Shown piece after piece: positions 39,430 to 49,170 of a stretch of 64,000 bases of DNA. The position numbers were made by a program, and so were the translations under genes. Numbering within the stretch: the first letter of the stretch is position 1; each line of letters opens with the position of its first letter. The stretch spans positions 1-64,000 of the forward strand of contig CAMBQP010000003.1 in NCBI GenBank assembly GCA_945869955.1. Reading direction: 5' to 3'. Under the pieces are notes generated by a model. The model saw only the letters and a program-made list of their open reading frames with translations. It did no database searches and was not told the DNA's origin. The stretch comes from Schlesneria paludicola DSM 18645. Lineage in GTDB: Bacteria > Planctomycetota > Planctomycetia > Planctomycetales > Planctomycetaceae.

Positions 39430-40554
39430 ATGGCCGACGAGATGATTGATCTTCGCAGAAACATTGATCTTCGCAGTGACATTGATCTTCGCAGTGACAC
39501 AGTGACGAAACCCACGGCAGGAATGCGAGCCGCGATTGCCAGTGCCGAAGTCGGTGATGATATGTCAGGAGAAGATCCGACGGTCAATCGCCTGGAAAAA
39601 ATCATGGCCGATCTCTTGGGAAAAGAGGCCGCTGTCTACAACTGTTCAGGAACCCAGTCGAATCAGATGGCCATCCGTGCTCATTGCCAGCAAGGTGATG
39701 AAATCCTGATTGACGAGACCGGGCATATCGTCAACTACGAAGCAGGTGGCGCCGCAGCACTCAGCGGCGTTTCCGCTCGCCTGCTGCGAGGACGTGGTGG
39801 TTTGCTCGACATCGATGACCTGGAAGGAAAGGTCCGAGCCGACAATCAGCACTGCTGTATCACGCGCCTGCTTTGCGTCGAGAATACGACCAATCTGGGG
39901 GGAGGCCGCGTCTGGCCGTTAGGGCAGATGGCGCGTGTCGGGGAGTGGGCACACCGAAATGGGCTGAAAGTTCATCTGGATGGGGCACGACTGTTTAACG
40001 CAGCCGCTTCCATGGGCTATCAAGTGAAAGACTTTGTTGCTCATGTGGATTCCATTTCCGTCTGCTTTTCCAAGGGGCTGGGTTGTCCGATGGGTTCGAT
40101 TCTGGTCGGTGATGCCGCCACGATTTATCGAGCGCGCCGGGCACGTAAGCTGTTTGGGGGGGCATTACGGCAGGCCGGGATGATGGCTGCAGCAGCGATC
40201 TACGCTTTGGAACATCACATCGAACGATTGCACGAAGACCACCAAAACGCTCGGGTATTTGCCGAATTGACTTCGGTAATTGATGGTATTCATCTGAATC
40301 CGGAAGAGGTGGAATCCAATCTCGTTTTCTTTGATGTTGATTCTGCACGGGGAACGGCAGCCCAGCTTTCTTCGCGATTGCTCGAACAAGGTGTAAAAAT
40401 TAATCCAACAGGCCCACAGCGCCTGCGAGCCTGTACGCATCTGGATGTTTCTCAGGATCAAGTTCGAGCCGCCGCCGAAGCCATTCGAACTTGCCTCGGT
40501 CACGGAATTGCCCAAGCAAATCCTGTGATGAATGGAGCTTACGCCACCCGCTGA
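39430..40554 (+). CDS. low-specificity L-threonine aldolase-like, PLP-dependent
   Basis: [68 protein letters not shown]; start ATG 39430 likelier than 39319. Confidence 0.93.
   Translation: MADEMIDLRRNIDLRSDIDLRSDTVTKPTAGMRAAIASAEVGDDMSGEDPTVNRLEKIMADLLGKEAAVYNCSGTQSNQMAIRAHCQQGDEILIDETGHIVNYEAGGAAALSGVSARLLRGRGGLLDIDDLEGKVRADNQHCCITRLLCVENTTNLGGGRVWPLGQMARVGEWAHRNGLKVHLDGARLFNAAASMGYQVKDFVAHVDSISVCFSKGLGCPMGSILVGDAATIYRARRARKLFGGALRQAGMMAAAAIYALEHHIERLHEDHQNARVFAELTSVIDGIHLNPEEVESNLVFFDVDSARGTAAQLSSRLLEQGVKINPTGPQRLRACTHLDVSQDQVRAAAEAIRTCLGHGIAQANPVMNGAYATR
39445..39498 (+). repeat. 18-bp x3 in-frame tandem repeat
   Basis: attgatcttcgcagaaac / attgatcttcgcagtgac / attgatcttcgcagtgac (unit 1 differs at 2 bases). 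Confidence 0.97.
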
Positions 40555-40557
40555 AGA

Positions 40558-42462
40558 TCATTCGGCGGTGGGGTGGGTGTGAATATGATCCGAAAACTGC
40601 CAACCCCAGGGAGCCGCCTCCTGTTTGGGAAACTCATCCTGATAAATCAATGCCTGCTGCCGCAGCTGAAACGCGTGCGAATGCCAGCGATGGGCCTCGC
40701 ATCCCCGTCCGATCCGCTGGAGCTCGCCCCCCAGTTCATTCGCCAACCAGGCGGACTCGGGGAAGAGCGCGCACATTTGCTTGAGCAGGTGCATCCATTC
40801 GGGACTCCCGGATGCTGACGAAATGAGTCCTGCCAGTTCCTGGCGAATCGCACGTAAAACGGTGGCTCGCTCACGCGGGACAATGCTCGGTGCGATCCGA
40901 TCGACCATGCGAGACAACGCCCGCAGTGATTCGGGGAGCGGATGGATTTCAGCCGCCAGGATCGCCAGCGAATAGCACTGCGGAAATTGCGTTTCGGCTC
41001 GATTGGCCCACTCAGCGCCATCGGTCATGCCATTGAGACGGATCAGTCGCAGCAGGTATTGCCAGGCGGGAAGGTAATTCTCGTCTGCCTGGATTGCTGC
41101 TTCTAATAATTGCCGAGCCTGCAGGGGCTTGTTGAGGCAAAACCAGGAACGCCCCAGTTCGCTCAGCACGCGCGGGCATTTTGGAGCCAACAACCGGGCC
41201 TGTTCAAGCACCTGTTGCGATCGGAGATGGTCGCGAGTGTCATTGAGTAATTGCCCCTGGCGCGCAAGGGCCGCAATGTAATCGGGAGTTTGCTGCGTCA
41301 GCGGACTCAGTTGCCGAAGGGCTTCGGCAGCAGTCGATGGTGACATCGAGGCGAGAAAGAGTCGTTCCGGTTCACCGGGGCGCAGCGAAATGTAGTTCCC
41401 CTCTTGTGATGAGATCGCCTGCTGAACGGAGAGAGGGAGCGTCACATTTTCGATGACAGCATGCGGCAGCAGACTCTGATACCAGCGGACACGTTCCAAC
41501 ACGTTCTCGTGCAGACGACGATTCTCTGCCACATAAGCATACGCGCGCTGACGAATCTGGTGACGTAGATCCGTCTCATGGGCCAGACGATCCAATGCGG
41601 CAATCATACCGGGAGCGCCCTTGCATCGTAAACCGGTCTCGCCATGCTTGACGCTGGACTGATACGGGGCCAGGTCGGCATAGACCCCCGCAACTCCCTG
41701 ACTGGCATATTCGAGAAATTTCACGTCCGAACGGCCGCAGTTGTAGCCAGTGGAAAGCAATGGTGCCAAGCCAATATCGAGCGAGCGTAAGAACCGGACG
41801 TAATCCTCGAGGGACCCGAAGCGGGTGAAGTGATATCGATGTGGTTCCAGTGTGATAAACGGATGAGCCAGTTCGTGAGTCATCACCGAAAGATGCACAT
41901 TAGGATGGGTGGCCAGCCAGTTCGTCAGCAACGGAGCGAGTTGATACCAGTCCGCAAAATGACCCGGCGAACCTCCCCAGCCAATTGTGAGTGGACGATC
42001 AGGAATTGCGGGAAGTGGATCGAGATCGACGAGATGATTGCGAAAGACGGCCACATTGCGGGCGCCTGACTGCCGCCAGCGATCGGCGAGGGCATTTGTA
42101 CTGGTTTGCACGCCATTGGCGGTGGTAAGCCACTTGAGGTACAGCGCTTGCACGGTTCGATCCAGCCAGGCTTCTGCAATCGGGCTCCAAGGCTGCAGAT
42201 CAAAGAAATCGTCGTTGGCTTCAAAAATGGTGATCTTGCCGGCTTCACGTCGACGCTGGCAGAGTGACAACAGCCCCCAGTCATGCACAAATTGCAAGAT
42301 CAGCACATCGGCAATTTCCGCAAGCAGGGGCAGAGTGTGATGCGAGAAATGGCAATCGATGGTTATCAGGCCAGGAATTTTGCCGAGTTGGCGAAGCGGT
42401 GCATGCATGCGATATTCGGCATCACCATCGTTACCAAAATCACAAACTTGGACAATCAGCAT
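40558..42462 (-). CDS. glycosyltransferase (family 1-like) fused to C-terminal TPR-like repeats
   Basis: FGNDGDAEYRMHAPLRQLG, TSTNALADRWRQSGARNVAVFRNHLVD, LTIGWGGSPGHFADW, DVKFLEYASQGVAGVYADLAPYQSSVKHGETGL; helical repeats after about aa 400. Confidence 0.82.
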   Translation of the reverse strand: MLIVQVCDFGNDGDAEYRMHAPLRQLGKIPGLITIDCHFSHHTLPLLAEIADVLILQFVHDWGLLSLCQRRREAGKITIFEANDDFFDLQPWSPIAEAWLDRTVQALYLKWLTTANGVQTSTNALADRWRQSGARNVAVFRNHLVDLDPLPAIPDRPLTIGWGGSPGHFADWYQLAPLLTNWLATHPNVHLSVMTHELAHPFITLEPHRYHFTRFGSLEDYVRFLRSLDIGLAPLLSTGYNCGRSDVKFLEYASQGVAGVYADLAPYQSSVKHGETGLRCKGAPGMIAALDRLAHETDLRHQIRQRAYAYVAENRRLHENVLERVRWYQSLLPHAVIENVTLPLSVQQAISSQEGNYISLRPGEPERLFLASMSPSTAAEALRQLSPLTQQTPDYIAALARQGQLLNDTRDHLRSQQVLEQARLLAPKCPRVLSELGRSWFCLNKPLQARQLLEAAIQADENYLPAWQYLLRLIRLNGMTDGAEWANRAETQFPQCYSLAILAAEIHPLPESLRALSRMVDRIAPSIVPRERATVLRAIRQELAGLISSASGSPEWMHLLKQMCALFPESAWLANELGGELQRIGRGCEAHRWHSHAFQLRQQALIYQDEFPKQEAAPWGWQFSDHIHTHPTAE

Positions 42463-43011
42463 TTCGGCTTAGCCTTGAATCGGTTCGTCGAAGTCACGAG
42501 TTCATCGGGGGAAACGGAAGCTCATCATTCCGCTCGCGACAGACAAAAATCAAGCGAAATGGTTGTTCCAGAAATTTTCCGTCGATGCGAATTGCGAAAA
42601 AACCAAATGTCATAATGGACTTCATTATTCGCATTGAGTCTATCGGGAGATCTCGCGGGAATGCAGTCTATCGAGGGAAAATTGTGAGCAGAATACCGGA
42701 AAACAAGGGATGGGAGATCGATTCGCAGGTAAAAACGAGGGAATCCGTTGCAGCGAGAATCGTTTTTTCTCACACGGACGCGGCGGCCGGTGTGACGGAA
42801 TCTATTTTTTCAACCCCTGATCGATCAAGTCGGTTTTTTATCGAAATTCTTCCGGGTTGGAATCTCTGTGGTCACTTTTTTTCTTGTCGTTCAAGCGTAT
42901 GATGTGACATCATCTCAGCGGCACAGAGAATTCGATGGGTGTCGTTTCGGATCGCTTGAGATCATTTTTAACCTCGACGGTCATCGTCATCAAAAGTAGA
43001 GGAAATATAGC

Positions 43012-43887
43012 ATGCGTTGGGAAGGTGGCAAGAAGAGCGAAAATCTGGAAGATCGCCGGAATATGGCTCCCGCAACGGTTGCAGCAGGGGGCATTGGTGT
43101 CGTGCTGATAATGCTGGTGGCTGCGTTTATGGGCATAGACCCGAAGCAAGCGCAAAAATTTATTGGAAATGCCGGGGGTAACGGCCAGAATCGGGGTGGA
43201 GGACAGGTTCAACGGGAATTGACGGCCGAGGAAGTCAAGAGCGGTGAGTTTTTCAGGACGGTTCTGAATTATACGGAAGAAGTCTGGGACGAACAGTTCC
43301 GCAAAGCGGGCGAAAAATATCTTAAGCCGAAAATGGTTCTCTTTTCTGAGCAAGTTTCCACCGGATGTGGCAATGCCCCCTCTGCAGTGGGACCGTTCTA
43401 CTGCCCCGCAGACAAAACCGTTTATTTGGATCCGACGTTCTTTGAAGAACTGAAGCTAAAAATGGGTGGGTCTGACGCCGAGTTCTCGCAGGCTTACGTG
43501 GTCGCTCATGAAATTGGCCACCATGTCCAAAATTTGCTCGGTTACAGCAGTATTGTGGATGAAGTCAGGCAAACAAAATCCAAGACCGAGGCCAACCATG
43601 CATCCGTCCGTCTGGAACTGCAAGCCGACTATCTCGCAGGGGTTTGGGCTCATTATGGCCAGCAAAAATTTAAGTTTGTCGAGTCTGGAGATATCGCGGC
43701 GGCGATGAAATCGGCCAACGCCATCGGTGATGATCGTTTGCAGAAAAATTCGCGAGGCTTTACGTCACCCGAAAGCTATACCCATGGCACTTCGGAACAG
43801 CGAATCAAATGGTTCCGCCTTGGCTTGCAAACCGGTGATCTGGGTGCTTTAAAAGAACTATTTTCTCTTCCCTACAATGAACTGTAA
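43012..43887 (+). CDS. neutral zinc metallopeptidase, YpfJ/KPN_02809 family
   Basis: MRWEGGKKSENLEDRRN, STGCGNAPSAVGPFYCPADKTVYLDPTFFEEL, AYVVAHEIGHHVQNLLG, LELQADYLAGVWAH. Confidence 0.95.
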   Translation: MRWEGGKKSENLEDRRNMAPATVAAGGIGVVLIMLVAAFMGIDPKQAQKFIGNAGGNGQNRGGGQVQRELTAEEVKSGEFFRTVLNYTEEVWDEQFRKAGEKYLKPKMVLFSEQVSTGCGNAPSAVGPFYCPADKTVYLDPTFFEELKLKMGGSDAEFSQAYVVAHEIGHHVQNLLGYSSIVDEVRQTKSKTEANHASVRLELQADYLAGVWAHYGQQKFKFVESGDIAAAMKSANAIGDDRLQKNSRGFTSPESYTHGTSEQRIKWFRLGLQTGDLGALKELFSLPYNEL

Positions 43888-43913
43888 CACGTAACAATGA
43901 ACTGTAACACGTA
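43874..43913 (+). repeat. 20-bp x2 perfect tandem duplication spanning the metallopeptidase stop codon
   Basis: acaatgaactgtaacacgta repeated exactly; the first copy contains the NEL-stop codons. Confidence 0.97.
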
Positions 43914-44000
43914 ACGGAAAACCTCGGCAGGCAGCGTCCCTGCAGCAAGTCTCGCAGTCATCGCGGCAGCGCGGTTGGTGCCGATTTTTTTCTTTTTTTG

Positions 44001-44020
44001 CAGAAATGAATTCATTTCTG
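44001..44020. promoter_or_regulatory. perfect 20-bp palindrome followed by a T-run
   Basis: CAGAAATGAATTCATTTCTG equals its own reverse complement; followed by aaattttttattt, preceded by ttttttctttttttg. Confidence 0.8.
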
Positions 44021-44059
44021 AAATTTTTTATTTCTTGTACGATCGCACTGGAAAGCAAC

Positions 44060-45472
44060 ATGCTTGGTTCCTGGCAAAAATTTGGCTTCATTTCGCTCTC
44101 GTTATTTGGATTCTCGATCGGATTTTTATCGACCGAAGCCTACTCGCAACAGCGAGAAACGCTGTCGAAATCTGATGCCCCCCTCGTGGCGGACGGTGTG
44201 GTCCGGGAAGTTTTTCGCAGCCCAAGACAGGGACGCATCGATTATCTGATTCAACTCGATGTGGCGAGATCAGAAGGGCGTAAACCACTTCCCGCAAACT
44301 CACAATTACGCTTTCCCGGTCCAGGCGAAACGATCTACGTGCATGTTTCACAACGAACCGACCCCGCTGGTCGGGTCGTGGCAGCCGATAGCCATAAATC
44401 CGTACCAGAAGAACGGGCACAAATCCGGGCCTATTTGACACCCCGCGCACAAGGGGGATGGGAAGGGACGTTCCCAGATTGGGTGGAAATCACCGCTGAC
44501 AAGGCTGTGGAACCTCGCAATGAAGACCCCGCTCCTAGCATCGCCGACGCTCCCGCTTCTCGCACGGCGAAGTCTAATCTCGGCATGACAACAGAACTGG
44601 TGAAGGCCCAAAAACAATTCGGACTTCGTGTCACCAGCGTCGAGCGCGGTGGCCCGGCCCAAAAAGCGGGTCTGGAAGTTGGTGATATCATCGCCGGTGT
44701 CGAGCGTGGTGAAATCACCAGTGCGGATCAACTCGAAGTCCTGGCCGCCAAGGGGAAGAAGTTCTCGTTAATCGTGGTGGATGTGAACACCGGACGGGGA
44801 ACACAAATTGAAATCGATCCGACATCCACCATGGTGGCGGAAACGGAAACAGAATCACCGGTCAAGCCGATACCGGTCGATCAACCCCCTAAAGTGTCAC
44901 TTGGCCTCTCTGCAGAACCCGTGACGCTCGGGTCACGAAGTGCACTGAAGGTCACTCGGATCGATCCCGAAGGCTTGGGAGCAAAGGCGGGATTGGAAGT
45001 CGGAGATATCATCGTGGCTGCTAACGGAGCACCGATTACAGGTCCAGAACAATTATTAGGTGCTCTGAGAAAAAGTGGCCCGGTTTTCAAACTGACCGTG
45101 CGTGATTCTCGGACTGGCCGTGACGCCGATGTCGAGGTAAAACTGGGTGGCACGAAGGCTGCCGCTCCCGCCGCACCTGTGGAAGTGGATAGTTCTCTGG
45201 CCGCTACCCCCGGCAAGTTGGGCGCGATTACCGAGTTGGCATTCCACGACGATGATTTCGCCGTGAAGGTGACCGAGGTGGAAGCGGGAAGCGCTGCCGC
45301 TCGTGCCGGTCTTCGCCCTGGAATTCTGATTGTCGCGGCCAATGGCAAGCCCGTGCTGCATCCAAACGACCTGAATGACATCGCTCGCAAAAGTGGTGGG
45401 ACTCTGAAACTGACTGTTGCCGATCCGAATACCGGCAAGAAGAGTAATGTCGACGTGAATCTCGGCCGCTAA
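44060..45472 (+). CDS. secreted protein with three PDZ domains
   Basis: AGLEVGDIIAGVERGEITS, AGLEVGDIIVAANGAPITGPEQL, AGLRPGILIVAANGKPVLHPNDL; start moved from 44006 to MLGSWQKFGFISLSLFGFSIGFLSTEAYS. Confidence 0.85.
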   Translation: MLGSWQKFGFISLSLFGFSIGFLSTEAYSQQRETLSKSDAPLVADGVVREVFRSPRQGRIDYLIQLDVARSEGRKPLPANSQLRFPGPGETIYVHVSQRTDPAGRVVAADSHKSVPEERAQIRAYLTPRAQGGWEGTFPDWVEITADKAVEPRNEDPAPSIADAPASRTAKSNLGMTTELVKAQKQFGLRVTSVERGGPAQKAGLEVGDIIAGVERGEITSADQLEVLAAKGKKFSLIVVDVNTGRGTQIEIDPTSTMVAETETESPVKPIPVDQPPKVSLGLSAEPVTLGSRSALKVTRIDPEGLGAKAGLEVGDIIVAANGAPITGPEQLLGALRKSGPVFKLTVRDSRTGRDADVEVKLGGTKAAAPAAPVEVDSSLAATPGKLGAITELAFHDDDFAVKVTEVEAGSAAARAGLRPGILIVAANGKPVLHPNDLNDIARKSGGTLKLTVADPNTGKKSNVDVNLGR

Positions 45473-45496
45473 TCGTTCGTTCGGTTTTCAGCTTGC

Positions 45497-45537
45497 AAAC
45501 AAGGTGTGATCGGTCTGCCAATCACACCTTGTTTTAC
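45497..45537 (+). terminator. intrinsic terminator after the PDZ gene
   Basis: perfect 14-bp stem aaacaaggtgtgat / atcacaccttgttt, 10-nt loop. Confidence 0.85.
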
Positions 45538-45652
45538 GTGAGCAGTTGCCCTGAAGCCCGTCAGGATTTGAACGTTGCTTGCAGGAGGGTTGTTCGCAGG
45601 ACCTACATCAGGAGGTTCGCCCAAGACGGGGAGGCTTTCTCGTGGTCGAGAG

Positions 45653-45712
45653 TTCCAGGGGATATTCCAGCGGATATTCCAGGGGATATTCCAGGGGATA
45701 TTCCAGGGGATG
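45653..45712 (+). repeat. 12-bp x5 tandem repeat in a convergent intergenic region
   Basis: ttccag[g/c]ggata units; last unit ends in g rather than a. Confidence 0.95.
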
Positions 45713-45714
45713 AT

Positions 45715-46998
45715 TCAGGGTTTCGTGGTTTGGCTGAATTGCTGCAGCGCCTCACGAGACCGGGAATGACTGGGGTCAATGGACAGGGCGGCTCGAAACC
45801 AAAGAACTGCCAACTGGGATTTCCCTAACCGGTTGGCCAGTTCTCCTGTCCGGTAACGAAGTTCCGCATCGTCGGGATGACTGGCGACCTGATCATGCAG
45901 ATCGCTAAACTCCCGTTCCCATGCTTGAATTTCCAACATTCGCTTCAACGCGACATCGGCCTCTTCCGTTTTTCCCATCGCACGAAACGCCTGAGACAGC
46001 TGTAATTGAATTTCTCGATTGAAGGGCTCAAGTTGTCGAGCCACAACCAGAATTTGGGCGGCATTCTCGGCCTGGCCTTGATCAAGCATTCGTTTTCCCA
46101 TGGCGAGTTTGGCGGGGGAATACTGCGGATCAAGCGCCATGGCCTCGATCAATTGGCTTTCTGCCAATTCAAATCGGCCCAGGCTGGTGTTGCACTGTGC
46201 CTGGATCGTCAGCGCGGCTGCGGACCGGGAAGCGTTCTTCAACGTCGTCAATGCTTCCTGGAATTGATCGACCTTCGTCTGCGATTCCGCGAGTTCAATC
46301 AGGACCTGTTCCACACCAGATTGGCGAGGATCGCGTTCAAGGGATTTGCGGTAGTGACCGATCGCTTTCGAATACAGTTCGCTGTCTTTCGCGATTAAAC
46401 CCAACAGCCGATCGGGACGCGCGTCTGTCGGGTCGTGTGCAGAAATATGCTCCATCTCGGTTGTTGCCTCAGAAACCGCCCCCAGATCGTAGTAAGCGGA
46501 CGCCAGCCAGCGACGCGCATCGAGCGCATGGGGGTCTTGCTGAAGAGCGTGCAATGCCGCATCAATCGCATGCAGATATCGTCCGGATTCATAACAACAG
46601 CGGGCGGTGATCGTGTTGGCTTCTACGGCCAGTTTGGGATTGATCGCCGCGCGCTGCAGGCAGACAATTGCCTCGTCACGCTTGCCCGCTCGAGCCAGGA
46701 TCAATCCTTTCAAGAGATTTCCTTCCGGTTCGAGGCCCGCCGTTTTTAACAGTTGTTCGGCAATCTCCAAAACTCTGACGCGATCCCCTTCGATCAGGGC
46801 TTCCCTTCCCTGTCGATAGAGGCCTTCTGGTCCGAATGAAATCCAGACCATCCAAGTCACGAGGAAGGCAAGCATGATGAGTGTGAAAAACATCACCCAT
46901 CGCCAGGACGGCGGCTTCCCAAGCCCTCTGCGGCGGGGCGATTCTGCAGCGGAACGCGTCGAAGAGGTGTCAGTCATGTTTGTTGCTTTACTGTTCAA
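45715..46998 (-). CDS. TPR repeat protein, membrane-anchored
   Basis: N-terminal TM (WRWVMFFTLIMLAFLVTWMVW); TPR units such as AIDAALHALQQDPHALDARRWLASAYYDLG. Confidence 0.88.
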   Translation of the reverse strand: MNSKATNMTDTSSTRSAAESPRRRGLGKPPSWRWVMFFTLIMLAFLVTWMVWISFGPEGLYRQGREALIEGDRVRVLEIAEQLLKTAGLEPEGNLLKGLILARAGKRDEAIVCLQRAAINPKLAVEANTITARCCYESGRYLHAIDAALHALQQDPHALDARRWLASAYYDLGAVSEATTEMEHISAHDPTDARPDRLLGLIAKDSELYSKAIGHYRKSLERDPRQSGVEQVLIELAESQTKVDQFQEALTTLKNASRSAAALTIQAQCNTSLGRFELAESQLIEAMALDPQYSPAKLAMGKRMLDQGQAENAAQILVVARQLEPFNREIQLQLSQAFRAMGKTEEADVALKRMLEIQAWEREFSDLHDQVASHPDDAELRYRTGELANRLGKSQLAVLWFRAALSIDPSHSRSREALQQFSQTTKP

Positions 46999-48736
46999 CG
47001 ACCGTCAAGACCTGATTGCACACCACATTTTTCAAAATCGTTTGGGAACCTGAAATCCATTTGATGGTCAATTCGTCGATTTGTTCTGCCGTTCCGCAAC
47101 CAAAATAAATCCGTGAATCACTGGACGAAGCATAACTGGAACCACTCCGAATTAAACGCATGAGACTCTTGGACCCCATACGAGCGGTTGCGACCGCTCC
47201 AATCGGACTGCGTGAGGACTTCCGTCCAATGACTCGTACAATCAGCCAATTGTGTTGGAAAGCGGATTCGTTCGAGAGAACCGTCGCCGGTTCATTCAGG
47301 TTTGAGATCACCACATCTTCATCCCCATCCCCATCCAGATCCCCCGTGGCCAATCCCCGTCCTGCATGCCCCCGCTGGAAGTAGTCGCCCGCCTGCCCGG
47401 AAATATTGACAAATCGCTTTCCTTCCCGATTTTCGAGCAACAGTGGTTGCTGCAGCCGTGGGGTATTCAATGGGAAGCGGATGACATGACCATTTGAGAC
47501 GACCAGATCTTCATCTCCATCCAGATCGGCATCAATGAAACGAGTTCCCCAGCCGACATACATTGCACCGACGGCCGCAATTCCAGCCGATTGGCTGATG
47601 TGACGGAACTGCCCTTTTCCCAGATTTCGATACAGGGCATTATTTTCCCGTTCGTAGTTAACCACCCAGAGATCTGGCAAGCCATCCCCATCGAAATCCC
47701 CCACATCGACCCCCATACTCCCGTCGGGGGTGCCGATATCACTGAGTGCGGTGCCGGTCATCAGTGCCACCTCTTCAAAATGCCCCCGACCGTCATTGCG
47801 ATACAGAAAATTGGGAACAGTATCGTTGGTCACATACAGATCGAGATCCCCATCCAGATCAAGGTCAGCGGCGATCACACCTAAGCCTTTGCCATCCGGT
47901 TGCAGTCCGGAATCTGGGGTTCCATTACGAAAGGTTCCGTCACCATTTCCGAAAAAGAGAGTATCGGGTAATCCCTGAAATTGCCGGGGAGGACAGACTT
48001 CCCGAGGATGTCCTGGCGGCCCCACACAAATCGGCTGGTTTTGAAATGACCAATCCACATAGTGGGCCACAAACAGATCCAGTGTTCCATCCTGATTAAA
48101 ATCACCCCAGGCCGCACTACTGCTCCAAAGTGGATCATCAAGTTGGGCTTGGTCCGCAATATTTTGAAATGTGCCATCCCCCTGATTTTGATAGAGCATC
48201 AATCCACCATAACCCGTTACCAGCACGTCATCAAAACCATCGTTGTCAAAGTCAGCGATCGCCGCTCCATGGCTGTAGAAACGGGCGGGGCCGATCTCAG
48301 AGGACGCAGTAACGTTGACAAAATCCCAGTTCGCCACATTTCGGAACAATGCCGACGGATTCCCCGTAGTTTTTTGAGTGGAAAAAGACCCGCCTCCCGG
48401 AAAAAAGAGATCGAGCCGGCCATCTCCGTCGAAGTCAAAGAGGGCGACTCCTCCCCCCAACGATTCAAGAATGGCAAAATCGGAGTGGGCTTCGTCGTTT
48501 TTATAGAGGAACGTGAGCTGCGAAGCCTCTGTCCGATCCTGGAAAACGATTCGAGATGCGGATGCTGTTACCCGCGCAATGGGTTCGGAATTCGTCACGG
48601 TGGGATCCGCGCGGTCGTTCATCGGGCGAGTCGCGGTCCGATCACATCCCAGTAAAGGGAGCAAGATCGAAAAACCAACGCAAAACAGAATTCCCTGCTC
48701 CCTAATCGACCTTAATGAGAGTCCCAATTTTGGCAT
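46988..48736 (-). CDS. CRTAC1-like FG-GAP/VCBS repeat protein with ASPIC/UnbV C-terminus
   Basis: VALFDFDGDGRLDLFFPGGG, GAAIADFDNDGFDDVLVTGYGG, GDLDGDGDEDVVISNLNEPATVLSN, IDELTIKWISGSQTIL; start likely MPKLGLSLRSIREQGILFCVGFSILLPLLGC. Confidence 0.9.
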   Translation of the reverse strand: MPKLGLSLRSIREQGILFCVGFSILLPLLGCDRTATRPMNDRADPTVTNSEPIARVTASASRIVFQDRTEASQLTFLYKNDEAHSDFAILESLGGGVALFDFDGDGRLDLFFPGGGSFSTQKTTGNPSALFRNVANWDFVNVTASSEIGPARFYSHGAAIADFDNDGFDDVLVTGYGGLMLYQNQGDGTFQNIADQAQLDDPLWSSSAAWGDFNQDGTLDLFVAHYVDWSFQNQPICVGPPGHPREVCPPRQFQGLPDTLFFGNGDGTFRNGTPDSGLQPDGKGLGVIAADLDLDGDLDLYVTNDTVPNFLYRNDGRGHFEEVALMTGTALSDIGTPDGSMGVDVGDFDGDGLPDLWVVNYERENNALYRNLGKGQFRHISQSAGIAAVGAMYVGWGTRFIDADLDGDEDLVVSNGHVIRFPLNTPRLQQPLLLENREGKRFVNISGQAGDYFQRGHAGRGLATGDLDGDGDEDVVISNLNEPATVLSNESAFQHNWLIVRVIGRKSSRSPIGAVATARMGSKSLMRLIRSGSSYASSSDSRIYFGCGTAEQIDELTIKWISGSQTILKNVVCNQVLTVVEQ

Positions 48737-49170
48737 GGTGATGTTTCTCAGCGGGTAAAGAGGGAATTTTCTGCGGCGTTTCTCATTCTCACCAATCGAC
48801 AAACTCTGCTTTTTAGAGAATGGACCACGAAATAGACAGCTGATTTTGATCCGAAAATGGCGATTGCCTCGAAAATCAGGGTGCGATGGCATCTCATATT
48901 TTCTGGCTGCATCAAGATTCTTCATCAAAAACTCATCAAATTCCGATTTTATCCTTGCAGTTACATTTCAGTGTCGACAAAATCACCCAGACCCTTACGC
49001 TACTCTTCGACGGTTACTCAAATTTCATTCGACGATTCGTTGTTAATTTCTCGCTGGTTTCCCTGAACTGAATCCGATTTCAACACTGTTATGTTTGTCT
49101 GATTTCGCTGAGTTCCAAGCCATTTCGGCTCTACTTTTTGGTTTTTTTCACATTTCGGGAGGAATCGCGC

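Noticed and set aside
42463-43011. ORFs 42264..42902 and 42525..42773 in the gap before the metallopeptidase gene
   Set aside because: No motif, overlap each other and the GT start; more likely an intergenic/promoter region.
44006-44059. N-terminal extension of the PDZ protein (MNSFLKFFISCTIALESN)
   Set aside because: Start lies inside a perfect palindrome; ATG 44060 has a better RBS and leader.
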